Of a stretch of DNA of 64,000 bases, positions 22,696 through 57,500 are shown one piece after another. A model generated the notes under the pieces. That model was not told where the DNA came from. It was given only the letters and a program-made list of their open reading frames with translations, and ran no database searches. Origin of the DNA: Eulemur rufifrons (taxonomy: Eukaryota; Chordata; Mammalia; Primates; Lemuridae); contig NC_091006.1 of assembly GCF_041146395.1 (NCBI RefSeq), positions 8,314,001 through 8,378,000 of the forward strand, read 5' to 3'. Position numbers and translations under genes: made by a program. Each line of letters opens with the position of its first letter. The stretch's first letter is position 1.

Positions 22696-25124
22696 CCCTA
22701 CAGGTCACTCTAACCGACATCCAGGGTTGGAAATCAATAGCTCAGACAGTGAAGATTACAATTCCGGAAACCAACTAGGAGGCCATTCCTTGGGCCTCTC
22801 TTTTTAAGAGAACATCCAATTCCAGGCACAGATAAATATATCTGGACTTTGTCATGGACTCATGACCGGGGAAAGGGAAGGCCAAAATCCCCTGATTGAG
22901 AAAGTGATGGGTGAGTAGACTGCTATCCAATAACAAAAGAAGGCAGGAGACTAAATGAATTCTCCAGCTCTCCTGGCCTATTTTCTCTCCACACATTAGA
23001 GAAACTTTTGCTGCAGGGAAAACACACACCATGTAATTTTACTATCATAAGCCACACATGAGTCCCAATTGCCCTGGCCTAGAGGGATGATGAACTATGT
23101 GATACAAGCACATGACCACACCTGGAAAGTTGCACAGTTCCAGGTACACTGAATGAACAATTCACAGCATCCAGGCCAGAGGTACGTGACCACCCCACCC
23201 CCCCTTAAATAATCTTGTTCTCTGCACTTGGTCTTTCGTCCTTAATCTCTTCAGAAGTAAGAGACAAAAGACCTTGGTGTAAATTTCCTGAAATAGGAAA
23301 GTGTACACATCTCCTGCTACCAGGCTGTTGAAGCAATAAGACGCTGTGCTCAGCTTCCTTAGAGTCATTATCCTGGGGTTTCCATAAAGCAATTTCATCA
23401 ATCCCTCCCTTAGAGGGGCCATCTGATAATATGCAAAAGGAAACACCAATTTTACCAAAATCCAGAGGCAGGAAGGACCCTGACAACAGCAATCCCTAAG
23501 ATGCTCACAAGACCACCAGGGTTTGGACAGCTGGTGCAGGAGGAACTGCTGCTAGGCAACAGCTGAGAAAAAGAGAAGGTAGTTTCCACATTCAGGAAGC
23601 ACTAACAGAAGAATTAACTGAATTACCCCTCAATTATCACACAACCAATAACATTCAAGCCGCCCTATGGGGTCTCACTGAGAGGGCTGGCACATGACTA
23701 AATGCTAACACACGAGTAAGATGATTTATGGAAGGGTGGGATCAACTGGGTCCGGAATGGCTGGGAAAGTTTCCATGAAAGAGGCAGGATTCAGGTCAGG
23801 CCCCGAATGGTTAAGCCTCAGGAAAGCAGACACAAGGAGAAATATGAGCCCAGGGAGCCAGATGTCAGCACCACCATAGATGATAGTTTCAAAGAGGCCC
23901 TCAGGAAGGAGAGTGGGTTTCCATGTTATTTTATTCATTCCTCTCAACCAACATATGGGATTATTTCAGAGGAGGAAGCTGATCCTCAGAAAGGTGAAGG
24001 AACCTGCCAAGGCTGGTGGTGAGTCTGGGATGAGAAACTGGGACAGTGTAGCCACAGAGCCCGTAGCCCCACCCTCACCCCAGAGAGAGAACTGAACGCA
24101 GCACATTTAGGGGACAGGAAGGAGCAGGGAGAGAGAGCTGTGGCAGAAAGAGAGGATTAAAAAATAGGGAAGATAGGTAAGCGTGCTAAAGGGGGCCATA
24201 TGTTGTTGAGCCATGAACACTAGACAGCGACATTTGAACTTGATCTTGTGATTACAGAAGAGCCACTGAAGGTTTTGAGTAAAGGAGTAAAAAATGTAAC
24301 ACCTTGAGCAAGACCAGGGGGATGGTGAACACGGGATCCTGGGTTATTAAGCTAAAGAGATGTCACTCACAACAGCAAAGGAGGCCACATGATGCAGTGC
24401 AGCGAGAACTGGATGAAGAGGTCATAGTTCTGGGTTTAAATGCAAACTAAGGTCATGGCTGTGTTAGGCAAGTTATATGCTCTCCCTGGGCTTCAGTCTC
24501 TCTTCAGCCACAAATCAGGAGCAGAGAGAATTAACCTAAATGACCCTAAAGTCTTGCAACTCAAAGTGTGGTCCCCAGCCAGCAGCAATGACATGGTCCA
24601 AACACCCACCAGAAATGTGGAATCTCAGGCCCCACCAGAACAATCAGAATCTGTATTTAAGCAAAAGCTTTGGGTGATGCATAAGCACATTAAAGTTTGT
24701 GAAGCGCTTCTCTAAAATGTCTTTCAGTTCTTTTATTTCACACTCACCTAAACTCTGCCACTTCACAGGAAAAAGAAGGAAAAAAAGTTTACACCTCCTT
24801 TGTGCCTTTTCCTAACCCTAACAGGTCCTCTCCAACTTGCCCACATCCAGGTAGAGCTTTAGGGAACATCAAGTGGGTCTGTGCTGCCACCGTGTGGCCA
24901 CGGTAGGTAAATGCATGTAACTCTCAGTGTCGTGAGGGAAGGAGCCTAGTTAAGGGCTCAGGAAACTATCCCTCAATTTGACAAAGACTTGCCGAGTACT
25001 CCCCAAGTGCCAGACCCTGCATAAGTCCAGGAAATACAAAAACAAACAATAAACAGCCTCTTCCCTGAAAGACCTGCTGTTCCACACGTCGCCCAGCCTG
25101 GAGCATCCCTCAGCTCCGCCCTCA
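22696..25124. other. Intergenic region upstream of gene 2
   Basis: No coding exon recognised. A MER5-like fragment lies at about 24558-24710 (caaagtgtggtccccagcca), and a MIR-like trace near 23970-24040. The rest is unassigned. Confidence 0.45.
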
Positions 25125-26647
25125 GCACTGGCACCTCAGCCCATGGTGCTCCTGGCTCTCCAAGCTCCCCACACCCCTGTCAACTCCTCCGCCACCAGGT
25201 GTCCGCCACCTGAAGGCCGCTGCCCCTGCAGGTGGCTCCTGCACTGCACACCTGCGTCCTCCCAAAAAGGGCACTTTCCTTCATGACCTTCTCTCCAGCG
25301 TCACCATCTATCTCTGCACCTGCTCACCAAATGCCGCCTGGCTGCGCCTGTCCTGGTCCCTGGGGAATCAGGGCCCAGCCCGGAGCTGACACGGAAGAGG
25401 GGCTCCTTGACGGTGGAAGCCAATGGACCAGACACATGGTGACCTGCCCCGCAGTGTGCGAAGACAGGGCACAGGCACCCTGCAGGGTGTGACCACCTGG
25501 CCCCTGCTCTCTGGCAGATGTGGGGCCTCAACCCCTCATGACTGGGGAGGGAGGACACAGCTCGACAGGTGGACAGGGGTGAGGGAGGAGCCCCTTCAGC
25601 TCCCAGGCTCAGCCCACACCCACCACCCCCTGAGTTGTGAGCAACTTGACCCCCCTCACACCCACGGGCTCTCTGGCCACTGCCTGTCCTTCCTCTGCAC
25701 AGAGGGGCTCGACCAGGCCCTAAAACCCTCCAGGCCAGACCCCAGGTGAGTCATCAGTGGGAGGCTGAGCCCCTCCTGGCCACAGAGGCCATCAGGAGCC
25801 AGCAGGAGTCTCTCCAGGTCTGAGCCCCTGCTCTGCCCCACCTGCCCCCTCCTGGGTCTCTGAGAGGTACATCCTATAGGGTCCCTGTGCAGCTGCCCAC
25901 CCCCTGCACCACCCATGGGAAGGCAGGTTCACCACAGGACAGTCAGCAGCACAAAAGACAGAGGCCACACAGGACGGTCAGGGACAACCTGGATGGGCCC
26001 TGAGTCACAAATCAGCTACCAGACCCCAGGGAGCCAGACAGTGCCTGAGACCTGTCCTTGGTGACCACAGGGCCCACAGCCCCCAACTGACCCACCAGCA
26101 CAGGCCTCTCCTCAAAGGACGAATGAGAGCCTCACACTGCACACCTCCAGGAAGGACAGTTCCCCCTGGGACACCTGCGTCCTGGAAGCTGTGGCCAAGC
26201 TAGACCCAATGAGAGAGGGAGGGTCCCTGTCACTAGTCATCACTCAGCTTGCCCGATGCACCACCTCTGTGTCTGTGTGTATATCTGAGTCTGTTTTTGT
26301 TGTACCTGTGTGTGTCTCTGTGTGTGTGTGTGTGTGTGTAGGTTGGGGTGAGAGAATCATTGCTGAAAAAGGCAAAGTCCCGAGGAGTTTTCAGGGGCCT
26401 GATGAGAATAGAGGGAAAGGGGAAAGAGGGACAAGGAGGTAGGACTGACAGGGGAGGGGACAGGGAGGTGTCCTCGGCACAGACCCCGCCCCAGTCCCAT
26501 GACCCAGGAAAGTGCTCCTGCCCCAGGAGGAGGCTCAGCACAGAGGAAGGAAGGATAGCAGAGCTGACTTGTCGGAACAGCTGTGCTCGGGAGCGTTCCT
26601 GGAGCCCAAGCTCTTCTGCACAGAGGACAGAGCAGGCAGCAGAGACC
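25125..26647 (+). repeat. Upstream segmental duplication, copy 2 (pairs with about 1845-3386)
   Basis: Same sequence as upstream of gene 1, with a shorter GT tract at about 26270-26340. Confidence 0.75.
26345..26647 (+). promoter_or_regulatory. Gene 2 proximal promoter and 5' UTR
   Basis: Counterpart of the gene 1 promoter, with the same GC box (about 26485-26492) and the same 5' UTR ending. No TATA box. Differences are scattered single bases and small indels. Confidence 0.5.
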
Positions 26648-47624
<20,977 letters not shown>

Positions 47625-48225
47625 CAGCCCTGGTGGATCTTCAGGAAGACTGGCAGGTATGATAGCCTTTCCTCTGTTAGGTCCATCCAAGGCTAACTGC
47701 CATGCTCGGGAGAGGAAAAGAAGTTCTTCACCTGTCTCTGGGCCTGGAGCTCCTCCTCCTCCCCCTAAACTCCTGCTTCTCAGCACTAATTCCTGCGGGC
47801 CTCTTCTTCCCTGGTCTTCATGCTCCCTGCACCCCACTGTCTCCTGGACATGGCTATTCCAATCCCCAGATAGTCTAGAGGAACAGACGCAATTATGTTC
47901 CTCTGTTCCCCAGTCAGGGAAGCCAAGGTCCAAGAAGGAAAACAAATGAGAAAACGAAAGAAGCAGCAGGAGAAAGCAAGTCATGCACTCCACTGACCAC
48001 AGTAACAGGATGAGGGAGAAACAGGACAGGAAGAGAATCTAAGAGAAAGCACAAACAAGCAAAGTCCTTTCAGACAATAGGAAAAAAACAAGAATCTGCT
48101 CCTGGAAAACAAAGCAGGAACGCTCTTAGGGTAGAAGCAGGCACAGAAGCAGTCAATAGAGAATGGACCTAAAAGTGAACATCCAGCAACCAGGAAGAGT
48201 AAACCCTAGAAGGGATCATGCTTAG

Positions 48226-48441
<216 letters not shown>

Positions 48442-49014
48442 TGACAGAGGGGATCACCATTTCCCAATCTTGAGTTGGCACAGGTCCTCACCCTTCCTAG
48501 CCACAGGAGTCCCCTGAGACACAGCCACACCAGAAAGGCTCACTCCACCTAGGCCAGGCCGGCCTGAGCAAGATCCCATGATCCCAGGAGCCATTTCCTC
48601 ATCCTTACTCCTCCGCCTCCTGCCTCTATTATGGATGTGGGTGCTCTCCTTGGTGAGACTTTCCTTGTCTTTTGGGTGGTCTGGGCACTCTGCGCCTCAA
48701 TGCCCCTCCTTGCCACTGGAGCATGTTGCTGAGAAACACATCTGGGCAAAAAGCAAGGCCTCGTGAACTGGTAGAAATCTTCAGAAGTGGATGGCGGCCT
48801 CCCGTGGCTCTACCCCTGCCCTCCTTTAATACTACTGCACCGAGTCTGCACCACAGGCTCTGAGGGAAGCGAATTTCTTTGCTGACGATGGGCCACCTGC
48901 CCACACCTAACCACTACCACTGCCAGCACCCGCCACCCCTTCAGCTAGAAATCACCAGGACTTCAGTCAGCTTTGCACTTCCACGGATTGGTAACTCTTC
49001 TTTTGTTTCCCCAG

Positions 49015-49046
49015 GTCAGGATCACTCTGATGACTCACCTGACAAG
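49015..49046 (+). pseudogene. CEACAM1: Leftover CEACAM1 cytoplasmic exon (32 nt, QDHSDDSPDK)
   Basis: Exactly 32 nt between tttccccag and the donor ag|gtaagc. Entering in phase 1 it reads QDHSDDSPDK, matching QDHSNDPPNK of the human CEACAM1 long tail. The exon and its splice sites look intact, but the upstream exon stops at 47624, so it is not reached by the main reading frame. It could be translated only if the GPI exon were skipped, which would keep the frame from A5. I could not find the 53-nt human exon that precedes it. Confidence 0.75.
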
Positions 49047-49214
49047 GTAAGCACAGCCACTTTCACTGGCTCATTTTCTCATGGAAATGACTCTGGGTAG
49101 AGCTGGTTACTCTTGAAGACATAAATGTGAGACAAATTTGGGCTAGAGTTCTTCAGTGTAACAACAAAGAAGTATTGCTAATCACACCCATGAGTCTACC
49201 TCACGGCAAGAATG

Positions 49215-49430
49215 TGCACCATGGAATCATCCCCATCCTGTGTTGAATACTGGCTGTGACTCTCAGTAGCTCTGTGACTCTGGCCAAGTAACTTACCCTC
49301 TTTGACCCTCAGCTTCGCCATCTGTAAAATGGGCTTTCTGCCTGCGTCAAAGAGAAGCTGATGGGATTAAACAAGTTACCGTGTGTAGAGCACCCAGCAC
49401 CACGGCCAGAATAAGGAAGACACTAAGTCA
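49215..49430 (+). mobile_element. MIR SINE
   Basis: MIR text (tgtgactctggccaagtaac, cgccatctgtaaaatgggct) downstream of the 32-nt tail exon. Confidence 0.6.
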
Positions 49431-49516
49431 TTCTCCCTCCTCTACCTTCAACCTGACCCTGCTCTTCTGTGAAAAGGATAATTTCCATTCTAATGGATCT
49501 CAGATCCTGCTTCCTT

Positions 49517-49883
<367 letters not shown>

Positions 49884-50448
49884 TTACAGAATTTTTCTCA
49901 TTTTAACCTTTCAATAGAGCACACGTACATACTGAAAAGTGCTAAATCATAATTATACTTTCCTGATGTATGAGCTTTCACAAGCTCAACACACCCATGT
50001 AAACAGCACCCAAATCAAGAAACACTACCTGACCCCCTTCTCGGCACTTCCGTCCAGAGAGGAACCACTATCCTGACTTCCAGGGCTGCAGATCAGTTTT
50101 GCCTGGTTTTGCTCTTGCACAAATGAGAAATGCAGCATATCCTGATCTGTGGCTTCTTTCATTCAACATTGTGTTGTGAGTTTCCTCCATATTGTCACAG
50201 TATTTGTGGTTTGCTCATTGCCGGTGCTGTGCTATCGTATTCCACTGCACAAACACCACCGGAATCTAGGTCTTGAAACGATCATTCAGCAGAATGTCAG
50301 CAAGCAGAGGATGGGTAATAAGAGCCCTTCTCCAAAGCTCAAAGTTGCAAGTGGTGACAGGTGACAGGCCCTGGTGCTGAATCTCACTAAGCAAGTGAGG
50401 CCCTGACTCATGACACAGACTTAACTGATCACTACTTGTGCTTTTCAG

Positions 50449-50556
50449 ATCGATGAAGTTGCATATACTGCCCTGACCTTCAAAGCCCAGGAACCAACAC
50501 AAGAAACTTCAGCCTTCCCATCCTCAACAGCCACAGAACAGTTTATTCAGAAGTGA
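50449..50556 (+). pseudogene. CEACAM1: Leftover CEACAM1 ITIM exon: first ITIM kept, second lost by a 1-base deletion
   Basis: After acceptor gcttttcag the frame reads IDEVAYTALTF, AQEPTQETSAFPSS and TATEQFIQK-stop. The human equivalent has MNEVTYSTL, then a second ITIM before the end. VAYTAL still fits the ITIM pattern (V-x-Y-x-x-L). Against the remembered human sequence one base is missing after the TATE codons, which shifts the second ITIM tyrosine out of frame and gives an early TGA. This fits relaxed selection after the upstream stop arose. Confidence 0.75.
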
Positions 50557-52415
50557 AAAAGAAATAATGCGACCTGTCCAGCTCACTGCACTGCTGATGT
50601 CTTCCAAGTCTCTCACCCTCATCTCTAGGAGATCCCATTACCCTCAGGGGAGAAGGGAAGAAGTCTCCCCCACCCTTTCTTCCCTAATGGGCACCTCCTG
50701 CCTGCCTGGTCACAGCCCTTCCCTTCAGTGTCAATACATGAAAAGGGACATCCGGGAATCTGGGAGTCTGTAGGAAACCCAACCTCCCTTGGCAGTGAAA
50801 TTTGGCAAAGCCAACTTGCAACAGAGTTTCCAGAACCTCCCCACCCCTCCCCCTTTCCCCAACCTGGACTTGCTTTAAACTTATCTATTTAGCACCCACC
50901 CCAGTCCTGTCCTACCAGAGTCTAACTTGAATTTGCCATAACCTTGAGGTTACGCCCTTCTCCACTGAAGTACACGTGCCAGAAAAAAGGAGAGACAGAG
51001 AAAGTAAAGGCAGTAATGGCCTCTCCTCGCTCTCCAAAGCCTGGTGTGAACCCACCATACCAGAAAATCAAGTATATAACTAATAGTGACCTTGGAAATT
51101 CTATACCTTTGCCCACTGTCAGGGTGGTCTACCTACGGGATCAAGGTCTAGGCATCTTGCTGCTTACCTAAGCCCTTTGAAAAACCTCTCTCCAGAGAAC
51201 CCACTAGAATCAACTAGGAAAACTATTTGCCAAGGTCCACAGGCAATTCCTGATGGAAAATGCAAAAGTGCACATGTTTTAAAATCTTTATGGGCTTTAT
51301 TCAAGCAAGTGCTGAAAAAGGGAGGAGTTACAGCTGTGGGGGAAACAGCCTTTATTTTTTTATTATTATTATTTTTTTTTATTTCAGCATATTATGCGGG
51401 AAACAAGCCTTTAATAGACATAATCTGCTGGGAACTTGGGAAATGAATCAGAGAGCTACCCTTCAGAGATTATTTAAATTATTGTTTAAAAATGCACAAT
51501 TTGAGGTATTGGGTTTTTCTCCTTTTCTCTGAGACATTCTGCCATTTTAATTTTTGTAACAGTTTATTTATGTGAAAAGGGTTATTTTTACTTAGATTAG
51601 CTGTTAAGCCAATCTGACTGCCTTAGGTGAAAGAAGCCACCAAAAAACCTCAGGTCTCTTGGTCAAGAGCCTCTCAAGGCTTTTTGTCAGAGGTTCCAAA
51701 TAGAAAATAAGAAGAGGCTTCCTCGTTCATGGCTAGAAATGGATCTAACTCAGTTTCTAGGCACCTCACACCAGTCATCAACGACCATTCTATTCCACGT
51801 CTCTCCCTGTGCATCTTCTGTCTGCCCCACTCACTGTCTCAGGAAACCTTGCCTCCGCTAAGGTGCATTTGGTCCTTGAGAAGTGGGAGCACCCTACAGG
51901 GACACTATCACCCATGCTGGTGGCATTGTTTACAACTAGGGGGCTGTACTGGTGTTAATACCTTGGGAAACAGGGCTGTGAGAGGGTGTTAGGACATGGG
52001 GGGGCTTGTTATAACTCGGCCCTAGGCATTTTGAACAGCCTCTGGGATCTGTCTTTTTTCCCATGGGGTCCATGGACATGTCTTAGAATAAAAAGGAAGC
52101 GTGGGAGGAGAGGCAAACGTGCTTCTCACCCAGCCTTCTTCTACACAGATGGAATCTCTTTGGGGCTCAGAGAAAGGTTTTATTCACTGTTGCCTACTTG
52201 ATCTCATGCTATGCCTAAGAGGCCTTCTCCAGGAGAATTAGTTGGAAATTCTATGAACTCAGGTATCTCTTTCAGGGTTTTCTAACCCTGACATGATTGT
52301 ACATACTTTCCCTCATCCATGCTATGCTGTTATTTAATTTTGTCTAGCTAAAGCCACTTCCCAATTATTTGTAAAATTTGCTCTATATTTCTAATAAAAA
52401 TAATATATCAGACAT
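50557..52415 (+). other. CEACAM1: Ancestral CEACAM1 3' UTR
   Basis: The whole stretch resembles the human CEACAM1 3' UTR as I know it: the early ctgctgatgt block, a gggagtctgtaggaaaccc block, a ggttatttttacttag block, a cttgagaagtgggagcaccc block, and the very end around the poly(A) signal. This is the strongest evidence for the identity of the locus. An A/T-rich stretch near 51350-51380 is a local insertion. Long conservation suggests it may still serve as the 3' UTR of the GPI-encoding mRNA, which would need splicing from the 47656 donor. Confidence 0.7.
52393..52398 (+). promoter_or_regulatory. Poly(A) signal AATAAA of the CEACAM1 3' UTR
   Basis: AATAAA followed by aataatatatcagacatc, the same ending as the human CEACAM1 mRNA. 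Cleavage is expected about 15-25 bases further on. Confidence 0.7.
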
Positions 52416-53679
52416 CAACATGCTGTATCATGGTTGATACTACTTTAGACAATGTCATCTTTACAGGCAGAAGAAAGAAATTGTTCTATGGGGAGTCAGA
52501 GTAAACCTATTTCTAAGTCTACAGATATTTGATCTAGTGATCAGAGAATTAGCTAAATTCATTCACACACCTGCTAACAAACTGGGTATATCTGGAAGCA
52601 ACAGACAGCTCCAACCTGCCTATCTTCCTCTAGGAGAGAAGATAATTTCATGAGCAAAAGATCTCCAGGCCTCTTCATTAGGGGCCAACAGTTCCCACAC
52701 AGGTGGATCCAGTGATTCGGGTGTAGCAATACGAGGGTCTCCACAGGTTCAGTCGCACAGAAACTTCCCTAGACCTCCTGTCTCCTCCCTGTTCCCAGTT
52801 CCTTTTTGCTGCCCTCCCAGAGGGTCAGATCTCTTCTAACATGAATAACCTTCATTTATCAATTCCACTAAGTATTAACCTCTTACCTCATTTCCTTCGC
52901 TTCCGAGCAATTGACATCCCAGTGCTGCCTTTCCCTTTCCTCATCACCCAGTTCCTCCTGCCCCTGCAGTGGGGCCTCCATACCCAAGACCACGGAAGCA
53001 GCAGAAAACCAGTAACCCTCTCTTGGCCAAATGCCAAGGTATTTTCACCATCCTCACACTTTTCACTTTGACAACATCTAAGACCACAGACAACTTTGTC
53101 CTTCTGGGGCATTCCCCCACCTACGGATTGCACCCCAACACCAAATTTAGTACTCAGGCCCTTCTTGTCCCCCTCCTTCCTCAGCTTCAGTGACCTCTCT
53201 GCAGAGGCTCCCACATTTACATCTCCAACCCCTGCTACTTCCCAGCGCTCCTGACACCCGCATCCAAGGGCCGTCTGAAATCCCCCATTTAAACCAGCCC
53301 TGCCCCGGCTCACTCACTTCCCCCAGTGACACCCCACAGTTTCCCCAGCCCCTGCTCATTTGTTCCCCAGATTCAGCACATCCTCAGAGCCTCTCAATCC
53401 TTTTGTAACATCTCCCACTTATGTCATTCTCTCCATTTCCATAAACCCAGTTAACCCAGGCCCTCAACAGCTGCTGCCAGCACTGCATGACTTCCTGCCT
53501 CCAGTCTCTCTGAACCCTCCTGCATCCCGCTGCCTCACTGCCTTCCTGAGAGTAGTTCACCCTCCTACTCAAGAATCCCTAGTGGCCTACTCTGGTCTAT
53601 TCAATAGGTTCAAATTTCTTCTCTTTACTAATCCTTCTTACTTCTTTACCCCTACTCCCTAGTGTAATACTCCATCTTA

Positions 53680-53838
53680 ATTTTTTTTTCCTTTTGTCTG
53701 TTGCCTGAACTAGAGAGAATTAGCATCATCATAGCTCACTGCAACCTGAAACTCCTGGGCTCAAGTGAGCTTCCTGTCTCAGCCTCCTGAGTAGCAGGGA
53801 CTATAGGCATGAGCCACCATCCCCACCTCCACCCCCAA
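53680..53838 (-). mobile_element. Old Alu monomer, antisense
   Basis: Degenerate single arm with poly-T start. Absent from the gene 1 flank. Confidence 0.6.
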
Positions 53839-53967
53839 TCCTAATCAGATCTGTCTCTCTACACAGCCCTGCCCCCCTGCCCCATACGCACATATAATTC
53901 TAAGTCCCAACGCTATGGCTAAAAACATTCCAAACAGGGCGATCTCCCCTCCACTACCTTCACTGCA

Positions 53968-54052
53968 GAGTTACCCACACCCTTCATCACAAGCCATCTC
54001 TGACCTCACGGGGGACAAAGACTGAGACTCAGGACACAAACTACCTGAGGTT
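53968..54052 (+). pseudogene. Dead A-type exon downstream of gene 2
   Basis: After ttcactgcag it reads agttacccacacccttcatc and later gagactcaggacacaaacta, clearly an A exon with internal deletions. It pairs with the relic at 14988-15100. Confidence 0.7.
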
Positions 54053-54689
54053 GAGAATCTTTCCCTAATAACTAATACACGTGTTCATGACAGATACAGA
54101 AATGAGGAAGTCAAGGTCCCTACCCCAAGGAACATAAACTCCAAAACAGAAGATAAGGCATGAAAAATAATTATAATACAAAAATAGAAAGGGGTAAAGG
54201 CCAAAAGAAGTCAGAGAAATTTAAAGGGAAATATGGCTACATACTGAAATCACTGGGAAATTTTTTAAAAGAACAACTGAGGTTCACGCCCCACCCACAA
54301 ATTCTGATTTAATTGGTCTGCAGGGGGACCCAGGCATTAGTAATTTTTAATCCTTCCCAGATGCTACTAACATGTAGCTAGGATGGAGAACCCTTGTTAT
54401 AATAGGTAGGACTTGGGCCTGAATCAGTGTTTTTTTAGCTAGGAGTATACATCAGAATTACCTAGGGAACTTTTTCAACAAGCATAAGCCCATATACCAT
54501 CCCTGGGAAGCTGATGCAGTGTGTCCAGAGTGAGACTTGGGCTTATATATTTTGAAAAACTCCCAAGTGATTCTCACATATATTCCATGTTAGGAAACAG
54601 TGATCCGAAGCATAGCTAGCATAGAAATGATGAAGAAGAGTTGGAAGAACATTCTACACGATGAACATGAGATGAATAATCTTTCTGCA

Positions 54690-55415
54690 GGGCACAGAGA
54701 GGTACTCAAGAAGAAACTGTTGACAAATGGCTGAACTTTAACAGACTGACAACACCAAGTGTTGGGAGGATGGGGAGCGACTGGTACTCTCATATGTTGC
54801 TGGTGGAAATATAAAATGACACAACCACTCTGGAAAACAGTGTGACAGTTTCTTATAAAGGTAAATATACATTTATACAACCCAACAATCCCACTCCTAG
54901 ATATTTACCCAAGAGAAATGAAAATATATATCCGCACAAAGAGTTGTACATGAATGCTCATAGCAGTATTCATAATAGTCAAAAAGTGAAAATAACCCAA
55001 TGTGTATCAGCAGATGAATGGTTTAAAAAAACTGTGGACTACCCATACAATAGAATACTGATCAGCAATAAAAGGGCACAAACTACTGATAAAACAAAAG
55101 GGATGAATGTCGAAAACATCATGTTGTGCAAAAGAAGCCACACACAAAGGAGCACGTGCTACAACATGCCATTTAAATGAAGCTCGAGAATTGGCAATTC
55201 TAATTAATGGTGTTAAGAATTCATCCTACGGGGTAGGATTCACTGCAAAGGTGCTCAAGGGGGCTTTGGAGCTGATGGAAATATTCTGCATCTCAATTCA
55301 GGTGGCGATGACATTTTGGGCATACATTTTCCAAAAATCAAATTGTACAATTAAGATCTGTGCACATTTCAGTGTATTTTAACTTTACAATTTTTACCTC
55401 AATTTTTAAAGATAA
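54690..55415 (+). mobile_element. Old L1 3' end, sense
   Basis: Characteristic ORF2/3' UTR text (ttgctggtggaaatataaaa, cagtattcataatagtcaaa, cagatgaatggtttaaaaaa). Confidence 0.7.
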
Positions 55416-55454
55416 AATAAGGAAAGCAGCCGCTGATTCAATGTCTCAAGTACA

Positions 55455-55935
55455 AAGCAGCTGTGTTCATTTTCTATTGCTGCATAATAAATTAACACAA
55501 ATTTAGCAGCTTAAAACAACACTCACTCATTAGTTTGCGGAGGTAGGTTCCTTGCAGTCATAGGTTGAAGTCCCAATTGTCCTGCTGTTGGCCAGTTGCT
55601 CTCAGGTCCTACAGGACCTTCCCAGGCCCTCGGCCACGACCCCTCTGTCTCAGCAAGCGACGCCTCCTCCAGTGGAATCCCTCTCATGCTTCCATCTCTG
55701 GTTTTCCCTTCTGAGACCAGCCTGAGAAAACTCTCCACTTTCACTGTTAAAGGTCTCATGTGATGAGATTAGGTCCACTCAGATCATCTCTCTTTTGATT
55801 AACTCAAAATCAACTTATTTGTAACCTTCATTACATCTTCAAAATCCTGTTACCACACAAGGTTACAAAACCACGGGTGTGACATCACATCACATTCACA
55901 GTTCCAGGGATTACGGCCCATTTTAGGATTCTGCT
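55455..55935. mobile_element. Old interspersed repeat, family not assigned
   Basis: Text such as tgcataataaattaacacaa and cttaaaacaacactcactca belongs to a common old mammalian repeat type. The right part reads like the fragment at 18600-18828. No gene is seen. Confidence 0.45.
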
Positions 55936-56804
55936 ACCACAGCGCCACATAACGCTGCTTCTGCCCTCAAGAAGCTCCTTCAGGGTAAAGAAAAGGAGCT
56001 CACAAAACCAGGAGCTGCTTAAAGGCCACCGTGTTTTTACTCCCATTAATATACCCAGAACCTAACACAGAGCTTAGTATCTAGTAGGCATTCAGGAAAC
56101 TAAATGTTTATTAAGGGATTGACTAAATGAATGAATAGTATCAAGCATTTACTAAAATTTGTGTGCAAGACACATGGAGAAGTGTTTAATCAATTTATTA
56201 GGTGCCTATAATGTGTATCTTGCCAGAAAAATAAAAAATGAAGACACAGTTTCTATCTTTAAGTTGCTTTCAGAGGAGTATGAGAAATTATATATGTATC
56301 CAGAGAACAAGGCACAGAGACAATGCAATAGGTGCTACTAAAGTTATTAAAAGGGCTATGAGATGGCCACAGCCATCATCACCTGGTTTCTAGACTTGCT
56401 CTTCCAACTACTTTATTTATGCTGACCTAGGTAAGAACGAACCTTTTCTACTTAGTTCAGCCAAGATGGCTGTAATTTTTTAGTAGGAACTAACAACAAG
56501 AACAAGAAAAGAAAAAATGCAAAAGAATTTTTTTAAAAGACAGAAATTTTCAACCAACAATAACTGAAGCCTAACCAGAGAATTCTTGCTGGATACCATA
56601 TGCCTAGGTCTGAACTTCTTTGGACAAGGGATCCCGGTCCTCAGGCCACTCACCCGCATTAACAGACAGGTGTGGCCTCATCTGCTTTTCATTCCCACTC
56701 ACTAGACCCCCCTAGCCCCCTCACTGAGGGAGGAGAGCCTTTCTCTTTGCGCCTTCCTGCTTCCCTGCCGAACTTTAGCCTGATCTACAGCAGCAGCTTT
56801 GGCC

Positions 56805-57060
56805 CTACCTAGAGAGCACTCTAATTTTGAGACCCTGGATTTCTTCCGCTGCCTGACACTTACCCTTTCTTTTTTTTTTTTTTTTTTTTTCCTCTGTCTT
56901 TTTTGACCTTGCTGGAATATATGCTTTAGCCTGACCTTTGTCTGGGATGGTTCTACCCCTCAGGGTATTGTAATGGTTTTCACCAAGGGTCACATCTGGG
57001 ACTGGCTCCAACAGCAGGTTCCATCTTCCTGAGGTCTTCCTAAGGTCCACCCTTGCCAAA
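56805..57060 (-). repeat. Inverted repeat of unknown origin, left arm
   Basis: On the minus strand this has a protein-like open stretch (LARVDLRKTSGRWNLLLEPV, then GENHYNTL, IPDKGQAKAYIPARSK) interrupted by a poly-A tract. It matches 58118-58347 in opposite orientation at what looks like high identity. I do not recognise the family. Confidence 0.75.
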
Positions 57061-57159
57061 ACAAAAGAAAACAGCTTCTTTTCCCATTTCAAAGTCCCTT
57101 ACCCATCTCATATAGTGCCAGGGGAAGTATAGATAATAACAACTAAGTTTGGGAAAGGA

Positions 57160-57500
57160 ATTTAGCAATATTTATCAAGAGCCCAAGTAACTCCATTAAC
57201 CAAATTATCTATTCACTTTCAGAAATACAGCCCAGGGAAATAGTACAGATGAAAAACAAATAATGCAAAAGAATGTTTATTATAGCAACATTTACAAGGG
57301 AGAAAAAACAGAAACAATCCAGATGTCCAAAAGTAGGGAAATTATTAAATAAGTTATGAGTTGACCATTAATATAATGTAATAGTCATTTTTAAATGTTT
57401 GATATAATTTTAATAATGTAAGAAAATATCACAACTAGTGAAAAAATAAGTATACAAAGTTATACACATAGTATGATCTTAATAGGTAGAAAAACGGGCA
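57160..57500 (+). mobile_element. Probable old L1 fragment between the inverted repeat arms
   Basis: Text such as cagaaacaatccagatgtcc and gtagggaaattattaaataa is L1 3'-end-like. Confidence 0.45.

Larger units (their letters stand above)
53345..54580 (+). repeat. Downstream shared flank, copy 2 (pairs with about 14530-15600)
   Basis: Same sequence as downstream of gene 1, with an added old Alu monomer at 53680-53838. Confidence 0.75.

Noticed and set aside
48578..48766. Short Leu-rich frame considered as an alternative transmembrane exon or the missing 53-nt tail exon
   Set aside because: No CEACAM similarity and no fitting splice borders or phase.
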